From the NCBI GenBank assembly GCA_902774015.1, contig CACYHB010000023.1:1-58950 (forward strand): a stretch of 58,950 nucleotides of DNA, given 5' to 3'. The notes under the pieces are model-generated. The model saw only the letters and a program-made list of their open reading frames with translations, was not told where the DNA came from and did no database searches. Positions within the stretch are counted from its first letter, which is position 1, and the number at the start of each line of letters is the position of its first letter. Both the position numbers and the translations under genes were made by a program. The stretch is from Oscillospiraceae bacterium. Its GTDB lineage: Bacteria; Bacillota; Clostridia; Oscillospirales; Oscillospiraceae. Shown piece after piece: positions 27,295 through 36,347 of this stretch.

Positions 27295-28749
27295 ATGAAG
27301 AAGGAAGAAAAAGCCCGGATCAGGGCGGAGCTGAAGGCTCTCCGGGAGAAGCTGATGGCGCAGCAGCAGGAGATCCGCGCCAAGGGCCTGCCCATCATCG
27401 TGCTGGTAGAGGGCTGGGCCACCGCCGGGAAGGGCAGCCTCATCGCCGAGATCATCAGCGAGCTGGATCCCCGCTTCTATAACGTCGTCACCCCCATCGT
27501 CACGCCCGAGGCGGAAGCCCGTTATCCCTTCCTCTATCCCTACGCCAAAGCCATCCCGGAAAACGGCAAGATCATGATCTACGACGCCGGCTGGATGGAG
27601 GACTGCGTGCGCAAGCTGATGCGCCGGGAGATCACCAAAGAGGAGTACAAAAAACGCGTGCGCGCGGTCAATGAGTTCGAGCGGCAGCTGCACGACGGAG
27701 GCTATCTGATCCTCAAGCTCTTCCTGGACATCAGCCGAGAGGAGCAGCAGGCGCGCATCCGCGCTTTCCGGGAGAATTACGAGACCGAGTGGCGCGTGAG
27801 CCGGGAGGACCTCTGGCAGCACAGCGAATATAAACTCTTCCGGGAGAGCTACGAGAGCTTTATGGACAAGACCGGCAAGCTCATTCCCTGGCACGTGCTG
27901 GACGGCGAAAAGAAAAACGCCGCCGCGCTGGAGGCGCTGCGGCTCTTGAACGGCATGGTGGATACGGCGCTGGAATCCGGCCGCACCGTGGGCAAGCCCT
28001 TTGAGGAGGACTTCCCCCTGCTCGAAATGCCGAAGCTCTCGGAGGTGGACCTCTCCCCCGCCCTGACGGACGAGGAATACCGGGCGCTGCTCAAAAAGCT
28101 CCAGAAGCGGCTGGGCGAGCTGCACAACGTGATCTACCGCAAGAAGATCCCCGTGATCCTCTGCTACGAGGGCTGGGACGCCGCCGGCAAGGGCGGCAAC
28201 ATCCGCCGCATCGCGAAGCCGCTGGATCCCCGCGGCTTCGACGTGATGCCCATCGCCTCCCCCACGCCGGAAGAGCTGCACCGCCAGTACCTCTGGCGCT
28301 TCTGGACCAGGCTCCCCCGCACCGGCCACTTCTGCATCTTCGACCGCACCTGGTACGGGCGCGTGATGGTGGAGCGGCTGGAGGGCTTCTGCTCGGAGGA
28401 CGACTGGAAGCGCGCCTACAACGAGATCAACGAGTTCGAGCGCCAGCTCACCGACTGGGGCGCCGTGGTGCTCAAGTTCTGGATCCACATCGACCAGGAT
28501 ACCCAGCTCGCGCGCTTCAACGACCGCCAGAACACGCCTGAGAAGCAGTGGAAGCTGACCGAGGAGGACTGGCGCAATCGGGAGAAATGGCCCCAGTACG
28601 AGGAGGCCATCGACGAAATGCTGCAGAAGACCAGCACCGAGAACGCCCCCTGGTTCATCATTGAATCCAACGACAAGAAATTCGCCCGCATCAAGACGCT
28701 GAAGATCGTCGTCGATGAGCTGGAGAGAGCCGTCGCGGCCCGTCTCTGA
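27295..28749 (+). CDS. Polyphosphate:AMP phosphotransferase (class II PPK2)
   Basis: 484 residues made of two fused PPK2 domains, the class II layout that phosphorylates AMP to ADP with polyphosphate. The first domain's Walker A is GWATAGKG (about 40-47), lacking the usual Asp. The second has the canonical GWDAAGKG (near 290), FDRTWYGRVMVERLEGF and the WKLTEEDW region, so the C-terminal half is presumably catalytic. Strong site AGGAAAGG upstream. ppk1 follows by 17 bases. PPK1 would make polyphosphate and this enzyme would spend it on AMP, an energy-buffer pair. Confidence 0.93.
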   Translation: MKKEEKARIRAELKALREKLMAQQQEIRAKGLPIIVLVEGWATAGKGSLIAEIISELDPRFYNVVTPIVTPEAEARYPFLYPYAKAIPENGKIMIYDAGWMEDCVRKLMRREITKEEYKKRVRAVNEFERQLHDGGYLILKLFLDISREEQQARIRAFRENYETEWRVSREDLWQHSEYKLFRESYESFMDKTGKLIPWHVLDGEKKNAAALEALRLLNGMVDTALESGRTVGKPFEEDFPLLEMPKLSEVDLSPALTDEEYRALLKKLQKRLGELHNVIYRKKIPVILCYEGWDAAGKGGNIRRIAKPLDPRGFDVMPIASPTPEELHRQYLWRFWTRLPRTGHFCIFDRTWYGRVMVERLEGFCSEDDWKRAYNEINEFERQLTDWGAVVLKFWIHIDQDTQLARFNDRQNTPEKQWKLTEEDWRNREKWPQYEEAIDEMLQKTSTENAPWFIIESNDKKFARIKTLKIVVDELERAVAARL

Positions 28750-28766
28750 ACAGAAAAGGGAAAAGC

Positions 28767-30950
28767 ATGGCAGCGAAAGAGAAAGAAAAAGAGAAAAAAG
28801 AGGGCGGCGAGGACCTCGCCGCCCCGGAGAGCATCTTCGTCAACCGGGAGCTGAGCTGGCTCGCCTTCAACCTGCGCGTGCTGCAGGAGGCCGCCGATCC
28901 GGCGGTGCCGCTGCTCGAGCGGCTCAAATTCCTGATGATCTACCAGTCGAACCTCGCGGAATTCTACCGGGTGCGCATCGGCATCATGACCCACCGGGCC
29001 ATTCTGACGCCGGACAAGGCCGACCCGCTCTCCGGCATGCTGCCGGAGGCGACGATCGCCGAGGTGCTGCGCGTCACCCGGGAGCAGCAGGCCCTGATGG
29101 AGAGCATCTGGAAGAGCATCCGGGAGGAGCTGCGCGCAAACGGCGCGGACGTGCTGGACTTCAAGAAGATCAGCAAAGTGGACGAGCTGATGAGCAAAAA
29201 GCTCTTCGGCGACATCCGCGATCTGCTGGATCCCCGGATCATCGACATCAACCAGGCTCTGCCCTTCCTCTGGAGCGGGGAGACCTATATCATCGCCTTT
29301 CTGGGCCGCGGCACGGAGCAGAAGCTTTGCATCCTGCCGCTCAACCGGGTGCCCGCCTACCTGAGCTTCGAGATCGACGGCTGTCAGAAGATCGTGCTGA
29401 CCGCCCCGCTGGTGCGGCATTTTCTGCCGCTGCTGCTGAAGAAGGAGAACGTCCTGCAGTCTGCCATCGTGGAGGTCACCCGCAACGCGGACGTGTTCCT
29501 CTCGGACGTGCAGGATCACGCGGACGACGATCTGCGGCAGAAGGTCTCCACCATGCTCACCAAGCGCAAGCGGGAAATGCCCGTGCGCGTGCGGATCTAC
29601 GGGAAACTCACAGACCCCGCCCGCGCGCTGCTTCTGAAAAAGCTGCGCGTGCCGGAGAGCCGGGTCTTCACCCAGAACGTGCCCTTTGACCTGTCCTTCC
29701 GCTCCTGCATCGGCGGCCCCGCCGGCCTGCGCTATGAGGAGCGCCGGCCCGCCCGGGATATCGGGCTCAAAAAGGGCGAATACTTCTCCTATATAGAGAA
29801 GCACGATCTGCTCATGAGCTTCCCTTTCCAGAGCATGATGCCCTTCGTGGATCTCATTTACGAGGCGGCGGACGATCCGGAGGTCCTTTCCATCAAGATC
29901 ACGCTCTACCGCATGTCGGGCAGCAGCAAGATCGCCGCCGCGCTGGCCTACGCCGCCGACAAGGGCAAGGACGTGCTCTGCCTGCTGGAACTGCGCGCCC
30001 GCTTTGACGAGCAGAACAACATCGACTATTCCGAAATGCTGGAGGACGCGGGCTGCCGCGTGATCTACGGCCTGCCCGAGCACAAGGTACACAGCAAGCT
30101 CTGCGTCATCACCCGCCAGCACGGCGGCAATCTGAGCCGCATCACCCAGGTGGGCACCGGCAACTACAACGAGGTCACAGGCGAGCAGTACACCGACCTC
30201 TCCCTCATCACCGCCCGGGAGGAGGCCGGTCTCGACGCAGAGGCCGCCTTCGCCGCGCTGGTAAACGGAGAGATCCCGCCCGAGGCCCACTGCCTCTGGA
30301 TCGCGCCGCTGAGCTTCAAGCCGCGGCTCATGGAGCTGCTGGATCGGGAGATCGCCAGGGGTGAGAAGGGCCGCGTCGCCATCAAGGCAAACGCCCTCAA
30401 CAACGTGGAAGTGATGGAGAAGCTGATCGAATGCTCCCAGGCGGGCGTTAAGGTGGAGCTCTTTATCCGCGGTATCTGCTCCCTGCGCCCCGGCGTGCCC
30501 GGCATGACCGAAAACATCACGGTCTCCAGCGTCGTGGGCCGCTGGCTGGAGCACTCCCGCATCTACAGCTTCGGCGAGGGGGAGGACCAGCGCCTCTTCA
30601 TCGGCTCCGGCGACATGCTCAACCGCAATCTGGAGCGGCGCGTGGAGGCTTTCATGGAGGCCGTCACACCCGACACCCGCGAGCAGCTCAACCGGGTGCT
30701 GGACGCCCTCAGAAACGACCGGGAGAAGTCCCGCCGCATGCTCCCCGACGGCAGCTACGTCCGCGACGAGGGCGGCGAGGGCACAAGCTCCCAGGAGGCG
30801 CTCTACCGCTATTTCAGCGCCCGCAAGGTCTCTGCCGCCGAGCCGGAGGCGGAGCCGCAGCCCGTGTCTGTTCCGCAGAAGGCGGAGACGCCCGCCCCGG
30901 CCGAGAAGCCCCGCGGCTTTCGCGCCTGGCTGCGCAGCGTGATTTCCTGA
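28767..30950 (+). CDS. ppk1: Polyphosphate kinase 1
   Basis: 727-residue enzyme that polymerises the gamma-phosphate of ATP into polyphosphate. Domains: N-terminal (NRELSWLAFNLRVLQEA), head, and two phospholipase-D-like catalytic domains with the autophosphorylated His in HKVHSKLCVI and the conserved GTGNYNEVTGEQYTDLSL. A C-terminal extension of about 40 residues is rich in Ala, Pro and Glu. The N-terminus is Lys/Glu-rich (AAKEKEKEKKEGG), which is not typical of the family. Second gene of the ppk2-ppk1 operon. Confidence 0.95.
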   Translation: MAAKEKEKEKKEGGEDLAAPESIFVNRELSWLAFNLRVLQEAADPAVPLLERLKFLMIYQSNLAEFYRVRIGIMTHRAILTPDKADPLSGMLPEATIAEVLRVTREQQALMESIWKSIREELRANGADVLDFKKISKVDELMSKKLFGDIRDLLDPRIIDINQALPFLWSGETYIIAFLGRGTEQKLCILPLNRVPAYLSFEIDGCQKIVLTAPLVRHFLPLLLKKENVLQSAIVEVTRNADVFLSDVQDHADDDLRQKVSTMLTKRKREMPVRVRIYGKLTDPARALLLKKLRVPESRVFTQNVPFDLSFRSCIGGPAGLRYEERRPARDIGLKKGEYFSYIEKHDLLMSFPFQSMMPFVDLIYEAADDPEVLSIKITLYRMSGSSKIAAALAYAADKGKDVLCLLELRARFDEQNNIDYSEMLEDAGCRVIYGLPEHKVHSKLCVITRQHGGNLSRITQVGTGNYNEVTGEQYTDLSLITAREEAGLDAEAAFAALVNGEIPPEAHCLWIAPLSFKPRLMELLDREIARGEKGRVAIKANALNNVEVMEKLIECSQAGVKVELFIRGICSLRPGVPGMTENITVSSVVGRWLEHSRIYSFGEGEDQRLFIGSGDMLNRNLERRVEAFMEAVTPDTREQLNRVLDALRNDREKSRRMLPDGSYVRDEGGEGTSSQEALYRYFSARKVSAAEPEAEPQPVSVPQKAETPAPAEKPRGFRAWLRSVIS

Positions 30951-30989
30951 TGCTTCCTCCAAGCTATTCTCAAAGAAAAAGCTGCGTAA

Positions 30990-31470
30990 TGCGCCCCCCA
31001 TTCTTTCTTTTTGGAACTTGCCCAAAAAGAAAGAACGCGCTGCGCCCGGTGTAAGAAAGAAAAAGACGCTTGCAAGGACGCCGTGCTTCTTGTGCTTCGC
31101 CGTTCGCGGAATGGCTTCGCTTCGCTCGCGCCGCTACCTGGATTGTGAACCAGCGAGCCAGCGGACGAACGTGCGGGAGAAAACGCAGGAGCTGCACAAC
31201 GAAGGCCGGGGTAATGACCAGCTTCTGTCTTAGGGCGACCTAAGAAGACAGCAACTTCCCTATTGCTCCCGAGGGGTCAAGGGGATTCTTCCCCTTGTTG
31301 CCTTTCTTTGGAATTGCTGGCCGCCGCTGCCGGTGGCAGATGCAGGCGGCACGCAATTTCCGCAGCCGCGCCATTGGCGGGCCGTCGTGAAACAGGCTCG
31401 CAAATGGCTTTTGCGGCAAGGCGGAATACAAAAACCGTTTCTTTCCCCAACGGGAAAGAAATGGGTTTTG
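30990..31470 (-). repeat. Modular dispersed repeat, copy C
   Basis: It occupies the 616-base gap between ppk1 and the ROK gene, in the opposite orientation to copies A and B. C-tract hairpin: TTCTTTCTTTTTGG (31001-31014) with its complement 31022-31035. Other end: a 19-base arm (31429-31447/31452-31470) whose base is CAAAAACC/GGGTTTTG. The interior matches copy D (for example AACGAAGGCCGGGGTAATGA) rather than A or B. No gene seen. Confidence 0.8.
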
Positions 31471-31567
31471 CTTCGCGCAGCCCGGTTTTCACGAATACGC
31501 AAAGTGGTAACTCTTCATCAAGCAATCATGTCTGACAATATTGGATTCACGAAAGGAGAATTCCACC

Positions 31568-32527
31568 ATGCCCGAAAGCTACAACATTTGTCTTGACGTG
31601 GGCGGCACCAAGGTGCTCGGCGCCATCTTCAACGAGAGAGACGAGATCATTTTTCGCCTGAAAAAGCGCTCCAAGAGCGGCGGCGAAGGCTCCGCCGACG
31701 TGGAGAAGGTCATCATCGACGTGGTCGAGGAGATGATCCGGGAGTCCGGCATCGACCGCAGCAAATTGAACGCCATCGCCTCCTGCGCCCCCGGCGTCAT
31801 CGACCAGGACCGCGGCGTGGTGCTCTTCACGCCCAATCTGCCCTGGCGGGACTACGATCTGGCCGGCGCCATGCGCAAGAAATTCGGCGTTCCCTTTTAC
31901 GTGGGCAACGACGTGAACCTCGGCGTGCTGGGTGAATACAAGTTCGGCGCGGCCAGAGGCTACAAGAACGTGGTGGGCTTCTTCGTGGGCACCGGCATGG
32001 GCGGCGGTCTGATCCTCAACGGCGCGCTCTTCACCGGCAATCAGTTCAAGGCCGCCGAATACGGCCACATGATCCTCGATCCCGAGGGGCCTCTCTGCAA
32101 CTGCGGCCAGCGCGGCTGTCTGGAGGCTTTCTCCAGCAAGCAGGGCATGAGCGCCTATATCCGCCAGCAGGTATCCCGCGGCCGCGAGACCATGATGGCG
32201 GAGGCTGTGCAGGACGGGGTCTTCCGCTCCAAGAAGCTGAAAAAGGCCCTGGAGGCCGGCGACGCCGTGGCCATGGAGGCCGTGGACCGCGCCGCCCACT
32301 ATCTGGCCATCGCCACCGGCAATATGATCAACACCATCTCCCCGGATCTCGTGATCTACGGCGGCGGCGTGATCGAGGCCGTGGGCGAGCTGTTTCTGGA
32401 AAAGGTGCTCAAAGAAGTGGACCGCTACTGCATGACCGCCATCCGTCCGACCGTGGACATCAAGATCGCCGAGCTCGGCGACGACTCCATCCTCTACGGC
32501 GACCTGGCGCTCATCAAGGGCCTGTAA
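31568..32527 (+). CDS. ROK-family sugar kinase (glucokinase-like)
   Basis: 319 residues. The phosphate-binding motif LDVGGTKVLGAIF opens the protein. The ROK zinc motif is CNCGQRGCLEAFSS with upstream GHMILD, and the adenosine site is VIYGGGVIEAVG. Family members phosphorylate glucose, ManNAc or similar hexoses; the substrate is not deducible, though glucokinase is the most common assignment. AAAGGAG precedes the ATG. moaA follows by 27 bases with its own strong ribosome site. Confidence 0.88.
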   Translation: MPESYNICLDVGGTKVLGAIFNERDEIIFRLKKRSKSGGEGSADVEKVIIDVVEEMIRESGIDRSKLNAIASCAPGVIDQDRGVVLFTPNLPWRDYDLAGAMRKKFGVPFYVGNDVNLGVLGEYKFGAARGYKNVVGFFVGTGMGGGLILNGALFTGNQFKAAEYGHMILDPEGPLCNCGQRGCLEAFSSKQGMSAYIRQQVSRGRETMMAEAVQDGVFRSKKLKKALEAGDAVAMEAVDRAAHYLAIATGNMINTISPDLVIYGGGVIEAVGELFLEKVLKEVDRYCMTAIRPTVDIKIAELGDDSILYGDLALIKGL

Positions 32528-32554
32528 TCTTATCGCAGAAGGAGGGGCGAAGAG

Positions 32555-33508
32555 ATGGTAGACAATTACGGACGCAGCATCACCTATCTGCGCCTTTCCG
32601 TGACGGAGCTGTGCAATCTGCGCTGCCGCTACTGCATGCCGGAGGACGGCGTGTGCAAAAAGCGGCATGAGGACATGCTGACCCAGGAGGAGATGCTTTC
32701 CGCGATCCGCGCGGCGGCCTCTCTCGGCGTCACCAAGCTGCGCATCACCGGGGGCGAGCCGCTGGTTAAGCCCAACATCGTGGAGCTCTGCCGCGAGGCG
32801 GCGGCCACGGAGGGCATCCGGGAAGTCTGCCTGACCACCAACGGCACCCTGCTGCCGAAGCTGGCGGCCCCGCTGAAGGAGGCCGGCGTACGGCGGCTGA
32901 ACATCAGCCTGGACACGCTGGACGACGGGAAATACCGCCATATCACCCGCCTGGGCGAGCTGCGGCAGGCCCTGGACGGCATTGAGGCGGCGCTGGAGGC
33001 GGGTTTTGAGAAGATCAAGCTCAACGCCGTGCTCATCGGCGGCTTCAACGACGACGAGATCCCCGCCCTGGCGGAGCTCACCCGCCGCTGGCCGGTGGAT
33101 CTGCGCTTTATCGAGCTGATGCCCATGTACGACAGCGGGGACTTCGGCCCCGAGGCTTTCCTCCCCTGCACCGCGGTCACCGAGCGTCTGCCCGAACTCC
33201 GGCCCGTGGAGCAGGACGGCGGCGTGGCAAGGCTCTACCGCCTGCCCGGCGCGCAGGGCCGCGTGGGGCTCATCAGCCCGGTCAGCGCCCACTTCTGCGC
33301 CGAGTGCAACCGCCTGCGCCTGACGGCGGACGGCAAGCTCAAGCCCTGCCTCCACTCCTCGGAAGAGATTTCCCTCAAGGGTCTCAGCGAGGAGGGCATG
33401 CGCGAAAAAATGCGCGAGGCCATCCTCTCCAAGCCCAAGTGGCACGGACAGCTCAACTACTACGAGCGCAGCCATGCGGCGCGGAACATGAACCAGATCG
33501 GCGGCTGA
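32555..33508 (+). CDS. moaA: GTP 3',8-cyclase MoaA
   Basis: Radical-SAM enzyme for the first step of molybdenum cofactor synthesis. The N-terminal cluster is CNLRCRYCMP, the SAM motif GGEPLVK. The C-terminal cluster cysteines lie in CAECNRLRLTADGKLKPCLHS. The protein ends in Gly-Gly (NQIGG), the conserved tail needed for MoaA function. 317 residues is near normal. No other moco gene lies in the window; moaC and others would have to be elsewhere. Confidence 0.93.
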   Translation: MVDNYGRSITYLRLSVTELCNLRCRYCMPEDGVCKKRHEDMLTQEEMLSAIRAAASLGVTKLRITGGEPLVKPNIVELCREAAATEGIREVCLTTNGTLLPKLAAPLKEAGVRRLNISLDTLDDGKYRHITRLGELRQALDGIEAALEAGFEKIKLNAVLIGGFNDDEIPALAELTRRWPVDLRFIELMPMYDSGDFGPEAFLPCTAVTERLPELRPVEQDGGVARLYRLPGAQGRVGLISPVSAHFCAECNRLRLTADGKLKPCLHSSEEISLKGLSEEGMREKMREAILSKPKWHGQLNYYERSHAARNMNQIGG

Positions 33509-33530
33509 GGGATTTTGCCTCTTTTGATTG

Positions 33531-33569
33531 AAAAAGGACGCCTTTGCACAGAGCAAAGGCGTCCTTTTT
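33531..33569. terminator. Bidirectional terminator between moaA and rarA
   Basis: A perfect stem AAAAAGGACGCCTTTGC with its complement and an ACAGA loop gives a T run on both strands, serving the converging genes. Confidence 0.95.
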
Positions 33570-33581
33570 CCGTAAGCCGGG

Positions 33582-34904
33582 TCAGGACCCGGCTTTCTTT
33601 TTCCATTCCTTGATCTGCTCCAGGCGGTCCCGGAAGCGGGTCTCCAGACCCTGGTCGGTGGGGCGGTAATACTCCGTCCCCAGCAGGGAGTCCGGCAGGC
33701 AGCGCATGTCCGTGAGCTTATCCTCCGCGTCGTGGGCGTACTGATAGCCCTTGCCGTAGCCCAGATCCTTCATCAGCGCGGTCACGCCGTTTCGAATGTG
33801 CAGCGGGACGGGATCTGCCAGCTGCTGCAGCGCGTCCTTCTTCGCCGTCTCATAGGCCACGTACAGGGCGTTGGACTTGGGGGCCAGGGAGAGATAGACC
33901 ACCGCCTCCGTCAGATGCACCGTGCACTCGGGCATGCCGATGGTATGGCAGGCCTGGTAAGCCGCCACAGCCAGCTCCAGCGCCCGGGGGTCGGCAAGGC
34001 CCACGTCCTCCGCGGCAAAGCGGGTCACTCGGCGCGCCACGTACAGCGGATCCTCTCCCGCCTCCAGCATCCGCGCCAGCCAGTAGACCGCCGCGTCCGG
34101 GTCGGAGTTTCGCATGGATTTGTGCAGCGCGGAGATCAGATTGTAGTGCTCCTCGCCGTTTTTGTCGTAGAGCAGGGATTTTCGGGCGGTGCACTGCTCC
34201 ACGGTCTCCCGGGTGACCGTGGTGACGCCGTCCTCCAGCTCCCCGTTGAGCACGGCCATCTCCAGCGTGGAGAGAGCGGCGCGGGCGTCGCCGTTGGCAA
34301 AGCGGGCGATCAGCGCCAGCGTCCCGTCCTCCAGCTCGATCCGCTGGCCGCCGAAGCCTCTGGGGCTTGCGAGCGCCCGGCGCAGCAGCTCCGTCAGCTC
34401 CTCTTCGGTCAGCGCCTTGAGTACAAAGACCTTGCAGCGGCTCAGAAGCGCCCCGTTGACCTCAAAGGAAGGGTTTTCCGTGGTGGCGCCGATGAGGATG
34501 ATGCTGCCCTTCTCCACAAAGGGCAGGAAGGCGTCCTGCTGCGCCTTGTTGAAGCGGTGGATCTCGTCCACAAAGACGATGGTCTTTTCCCCGAAGCGGC
34601 GGTTGTCCTCCGCCTGCTGCATGACCGCGCGGATCTCCTTGATGCCGCTCGTGACGGCGGAGAAGTTGATGAAGCTCGCGCGGGTCTGGTTCGCGATCAC
34701 GTTTGCCAGCGTGGTCTTGCCCACGCCCGGCGGTCCCCAGAAGATCATGGAGGAGACCATGTCCGCCTCAATGATCCGGCGCAGCACCTTTCCGGGCCCC
34801 AGCAGGTGCCGCTGGCCCACGATCTCATCGATGGTCTGCGGCCGCAGCCGCGCGGGCAGAGGCTGACTCTCTTCGCCGCCCAGCATGCTCAGTTGTTCGT
34901 TCAT
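33582..34904 (-). CDS. rarA: Replication-associated recombination ATPase RarA/MgsA
   Basis: 440-residue AAA+ clamp-loader-like ATPase acting at stalled forks. Walker A is WGPPGVGKTTLA, Walker B VFVDEIHRFNKAQQDAF, and sensor 1 GATTENPSF. The C-terminal tetramerisation domain (YHTIGMPE-type region, GMPECTVHLTEAVVYLSLAPKS) is complete. The family-typical opening PLPARLRPQTIDEIVGQRHL supports the start. Divergent from the exonuclease across a repeat copy. Confidence 0.95.
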   Translation of the reverse strand: MNEQLSMLGGEESQPLPARLRPQTIDEIVGQRHLLGPGKVLRRIIEADMVSSMIFWGPPGVGKTTLANVIANQTRASFINFSAVTSGIKEIRAVMQQAEDNRRFGEKTIVFVDEIHRFNKAQQDAFLPFVEKGSIILIGATTENPSFEVNGALLSRCKVFVLKALTEEELTELLRRALASPRGFGGQRIELEDGTLALIARFANGDARAALSTLEMAVLNGELEDGVTTVTRETVEQCTARKSLLYDKNGEEHYNLISALHKSMRNSDPDAAVYWLARMLEAGEDPLYVARRVTRFAAEDVGLADPRALELAVAAYQACHTIGMPECTVHLTEAVVYLSLAPKSNALYVAYETAKKDALQQLADPVPLHIRNGVTALMKDLGYGKGYQYAHDAEDKLTDMRCLPDSLLGTEYYRPTDQGLETRFRDRLEQIKEWKKKAGS

Positions 34905-34980
34905 TCTTGTCCCCCGGTTCTATCTGTGGTAAAATGATAAAAATTTCTTTCTGCATGTTTGCCGATTTGTTTCCGCGAAA

Positions 34981-35340
34981 TGCGCCCCCCATTCTTTCTT
35001 TTCTTCTTGAGAAAAGAAAGAACGCGCCGCGCCCGGTGTAAGAAAGAAAAGATCGCCTCCAGGGACGATGCGTTCCTGCGCCTCGCCGTTCGCGCATGGC
35101 TTCGCTTCGCTCGCGCCGCTTCCTGGTCATATGGCCGGCGAGCCGGCGAACGAACGTGCGGGAAAAAACGCCCGAGCTGTATAACGAAGGCCGGGGTAAT
35201 GACCAGCCAGTGATTTAGGGCGACTGTAGCGGGCAGCGGCTTGCCTGTTTTGCCGAGGGGTCAAGGGGATTCTTCCCCTTGCAGCCTTTCTTTGGCATCA
35301 AAAACCGTTTCTTTCCCCTACGGGAAAGAAATGGGTTTTG
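34981..35340 (-). repeat. Modular dispersed repeat, copy D
   Basis: It fills the 500-base divergent gap between rarA and the exonuclease. C-tract hairpin with TTTTCT/AGAAAA (34992-35004/35010-35022) as in copy E; the other end (35299-35317/35322-35340) matches copy C. The interior shares long stretches with C (ACGAACGTGCGGGA, AACGAAGGCCGGGGTAATGA). No gene seen. Confidence 0.8.
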
Positions 35341-35403
35341 CATTGAGCTGCCAAACACATGCGAGCAGGCAGAAAGAACAGCAAATATGAGGTTATTGTA
35401 AAA

Positions 35404-36012
35404 ATGGAACGCTATGTCGCCTTTGACGTGGAAACGCCCAACGCCGCCAACAACCGCATGAGTGCCATCGGCATCGCCGTGATCGAGGACGGCGAGCTGG
35501 TCTCGGCCTTCGGCTCCCTCATCGACCCGGAGGTGCACTTTGACGCCTTCAACACCTGGCTCACCGGCATTTCGGCGGATTCCGTGCGCGATGCGCCGAA
35601 TTTCGCGCAGCTCTGGCCGGAGATCGGCCCGCTGCTCGAAAGCGGCGTACTCGTGGCCCACAACGCCAGCTTCGACCTGCGGGTGCTGGCCTGCTGCCTG
35701 GACGCCTACGGCATCGAAATGCCGCGCTATCTACGCTACGCCTGCACCGTGCAGATGGGCCGGCGCTGCTACCCGGAGCTGCAGAACCACAAGCTGGACA
35801 CGCTCTGCCGTTACCGCGGGATCACGCTGGATCACCACAAGGCCGACAGCGACAGCCTCGCCTGCGCAAAGCTCCTGCTCGACTACGAAAAGAGCGGTCT
35901 CGACCCGGCGGCCTTCCTGCGCGTCTACGACTGGTGGACACGCAAAAGCGTCCCCCTCTCATCATACACCGGGAGCGCTCCGGAGACAAGCGGAGAAAGC
36001 AGGCGCGAATAA
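35404..36012 (+). CDS. DnaQ-like 3'-5' exonuclease
   Basis: 202-residue DEDDh exonuclease domain: Asp and Glu in FDVETP (8-10), Asp in HNASFDLRVL, and the terminal His and Asp in HHKADSDSLAC. It resembles the epsilon proofreading domain, but stand-alone proteins of this size also act in repair or RNA turnover. The ATG at 35404 is preferred because the domain begins immediately; an in-frame ATG at 35359 would add 15 residues. The ribosome site is weak for either. Confidence 0.88.
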   Translation: MERYVAFDVETPNAANNRMSAIGIAVIEDGELVSAFGSLIDPEVHFDAFNTWLTGISADSVRDAPNFAQLWPEIGPLLESGVLVAHNASFDLRVLACCLDAYGIEMPRYLRYACTVQMGRRCYPELQNHKLDTLCRYRGITLDHHKADSDSLACAKLLLDYEKSGLDPAAFLRVYDWWTRKSVPLSSYTGSAPETSGESRRE

Positions 36013-36018
36013 ACCCAT

Positions 36019-36062
36019 ATCAACAGCAAAGCGGGAGGGCTTCCTCCCGCTTTGCTGTTGAT
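36019..36062. terminator. 20-bp perfect hairpin between converging genes
   Basis: The stem (36019-36038/36043-36062) has a GCTT loop and exactly fills the space between the two stop codons. There is no T tract, but the stem is very stable on either strand. Confidence 0.8.
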
Positions 36063-36281
36063 TCATTTCCGGTTCTGCTTGTGCAGGATCAGCCAGGCCC
36101 CCACGGCCACCGCGCCCAGGCTGATGATCGCCAGGGCGGCGTAGAGCGCGATGGGCGCCTCGTCCCCGGTCATGGGCGCGCTCACGCGGACAAAACCCTC
36201 CGCGCAGGCCGGCAGCGACAGGCTCAGCAGAAGCGCGGCGATAAAGAGCAGCGACAGAAATCTGCGGCTTTGCTTTGACAT
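36063..36281 (-). CDS. Tiny exported protein with sortase-like C-terminus
   Basis: 72 residues. A signal peptide probably ends at A27 (LSLPACA). Then comes APMTGDE (35-41), a hydrophobic span (about 45-65) and the basic tail HKQNRK. This is the shape of an LPXTG cell-wall sorting signal with Ala in place of Leu. Only about ten residues separate the signal peptide from the motif, so the mature product would be a short peptide, or the protein is simply a two-segment membrane protein. GGGGAGG precedes the ATG. It lies 66 bases after the carbohydrate-binding gene and is probably last in that operon. Function unknown. Confidence 0.75.
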   Translation of the reverse strand: MSKQSRRFLSLLFIAALLLSLSLPACAEGFVRVSAPMTGDEAPIALYAALAIISLGAVAVGAWLILHKQNRK

Positions 36282-36347
36282 TTCGGTTTCCTCCCCAGTG
36301 TTTTTCTCTCTTCTCCCTGCCCTCGCGGGCAGGCTTTTACGGGAACT

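Noticed and set aside
28416-31025. A long minus-strand open frame across ppk2 and ppk1
   Set aside because: Antisense to two clear genes, composition typical of GC-bias shadows, ends inside repeat C.
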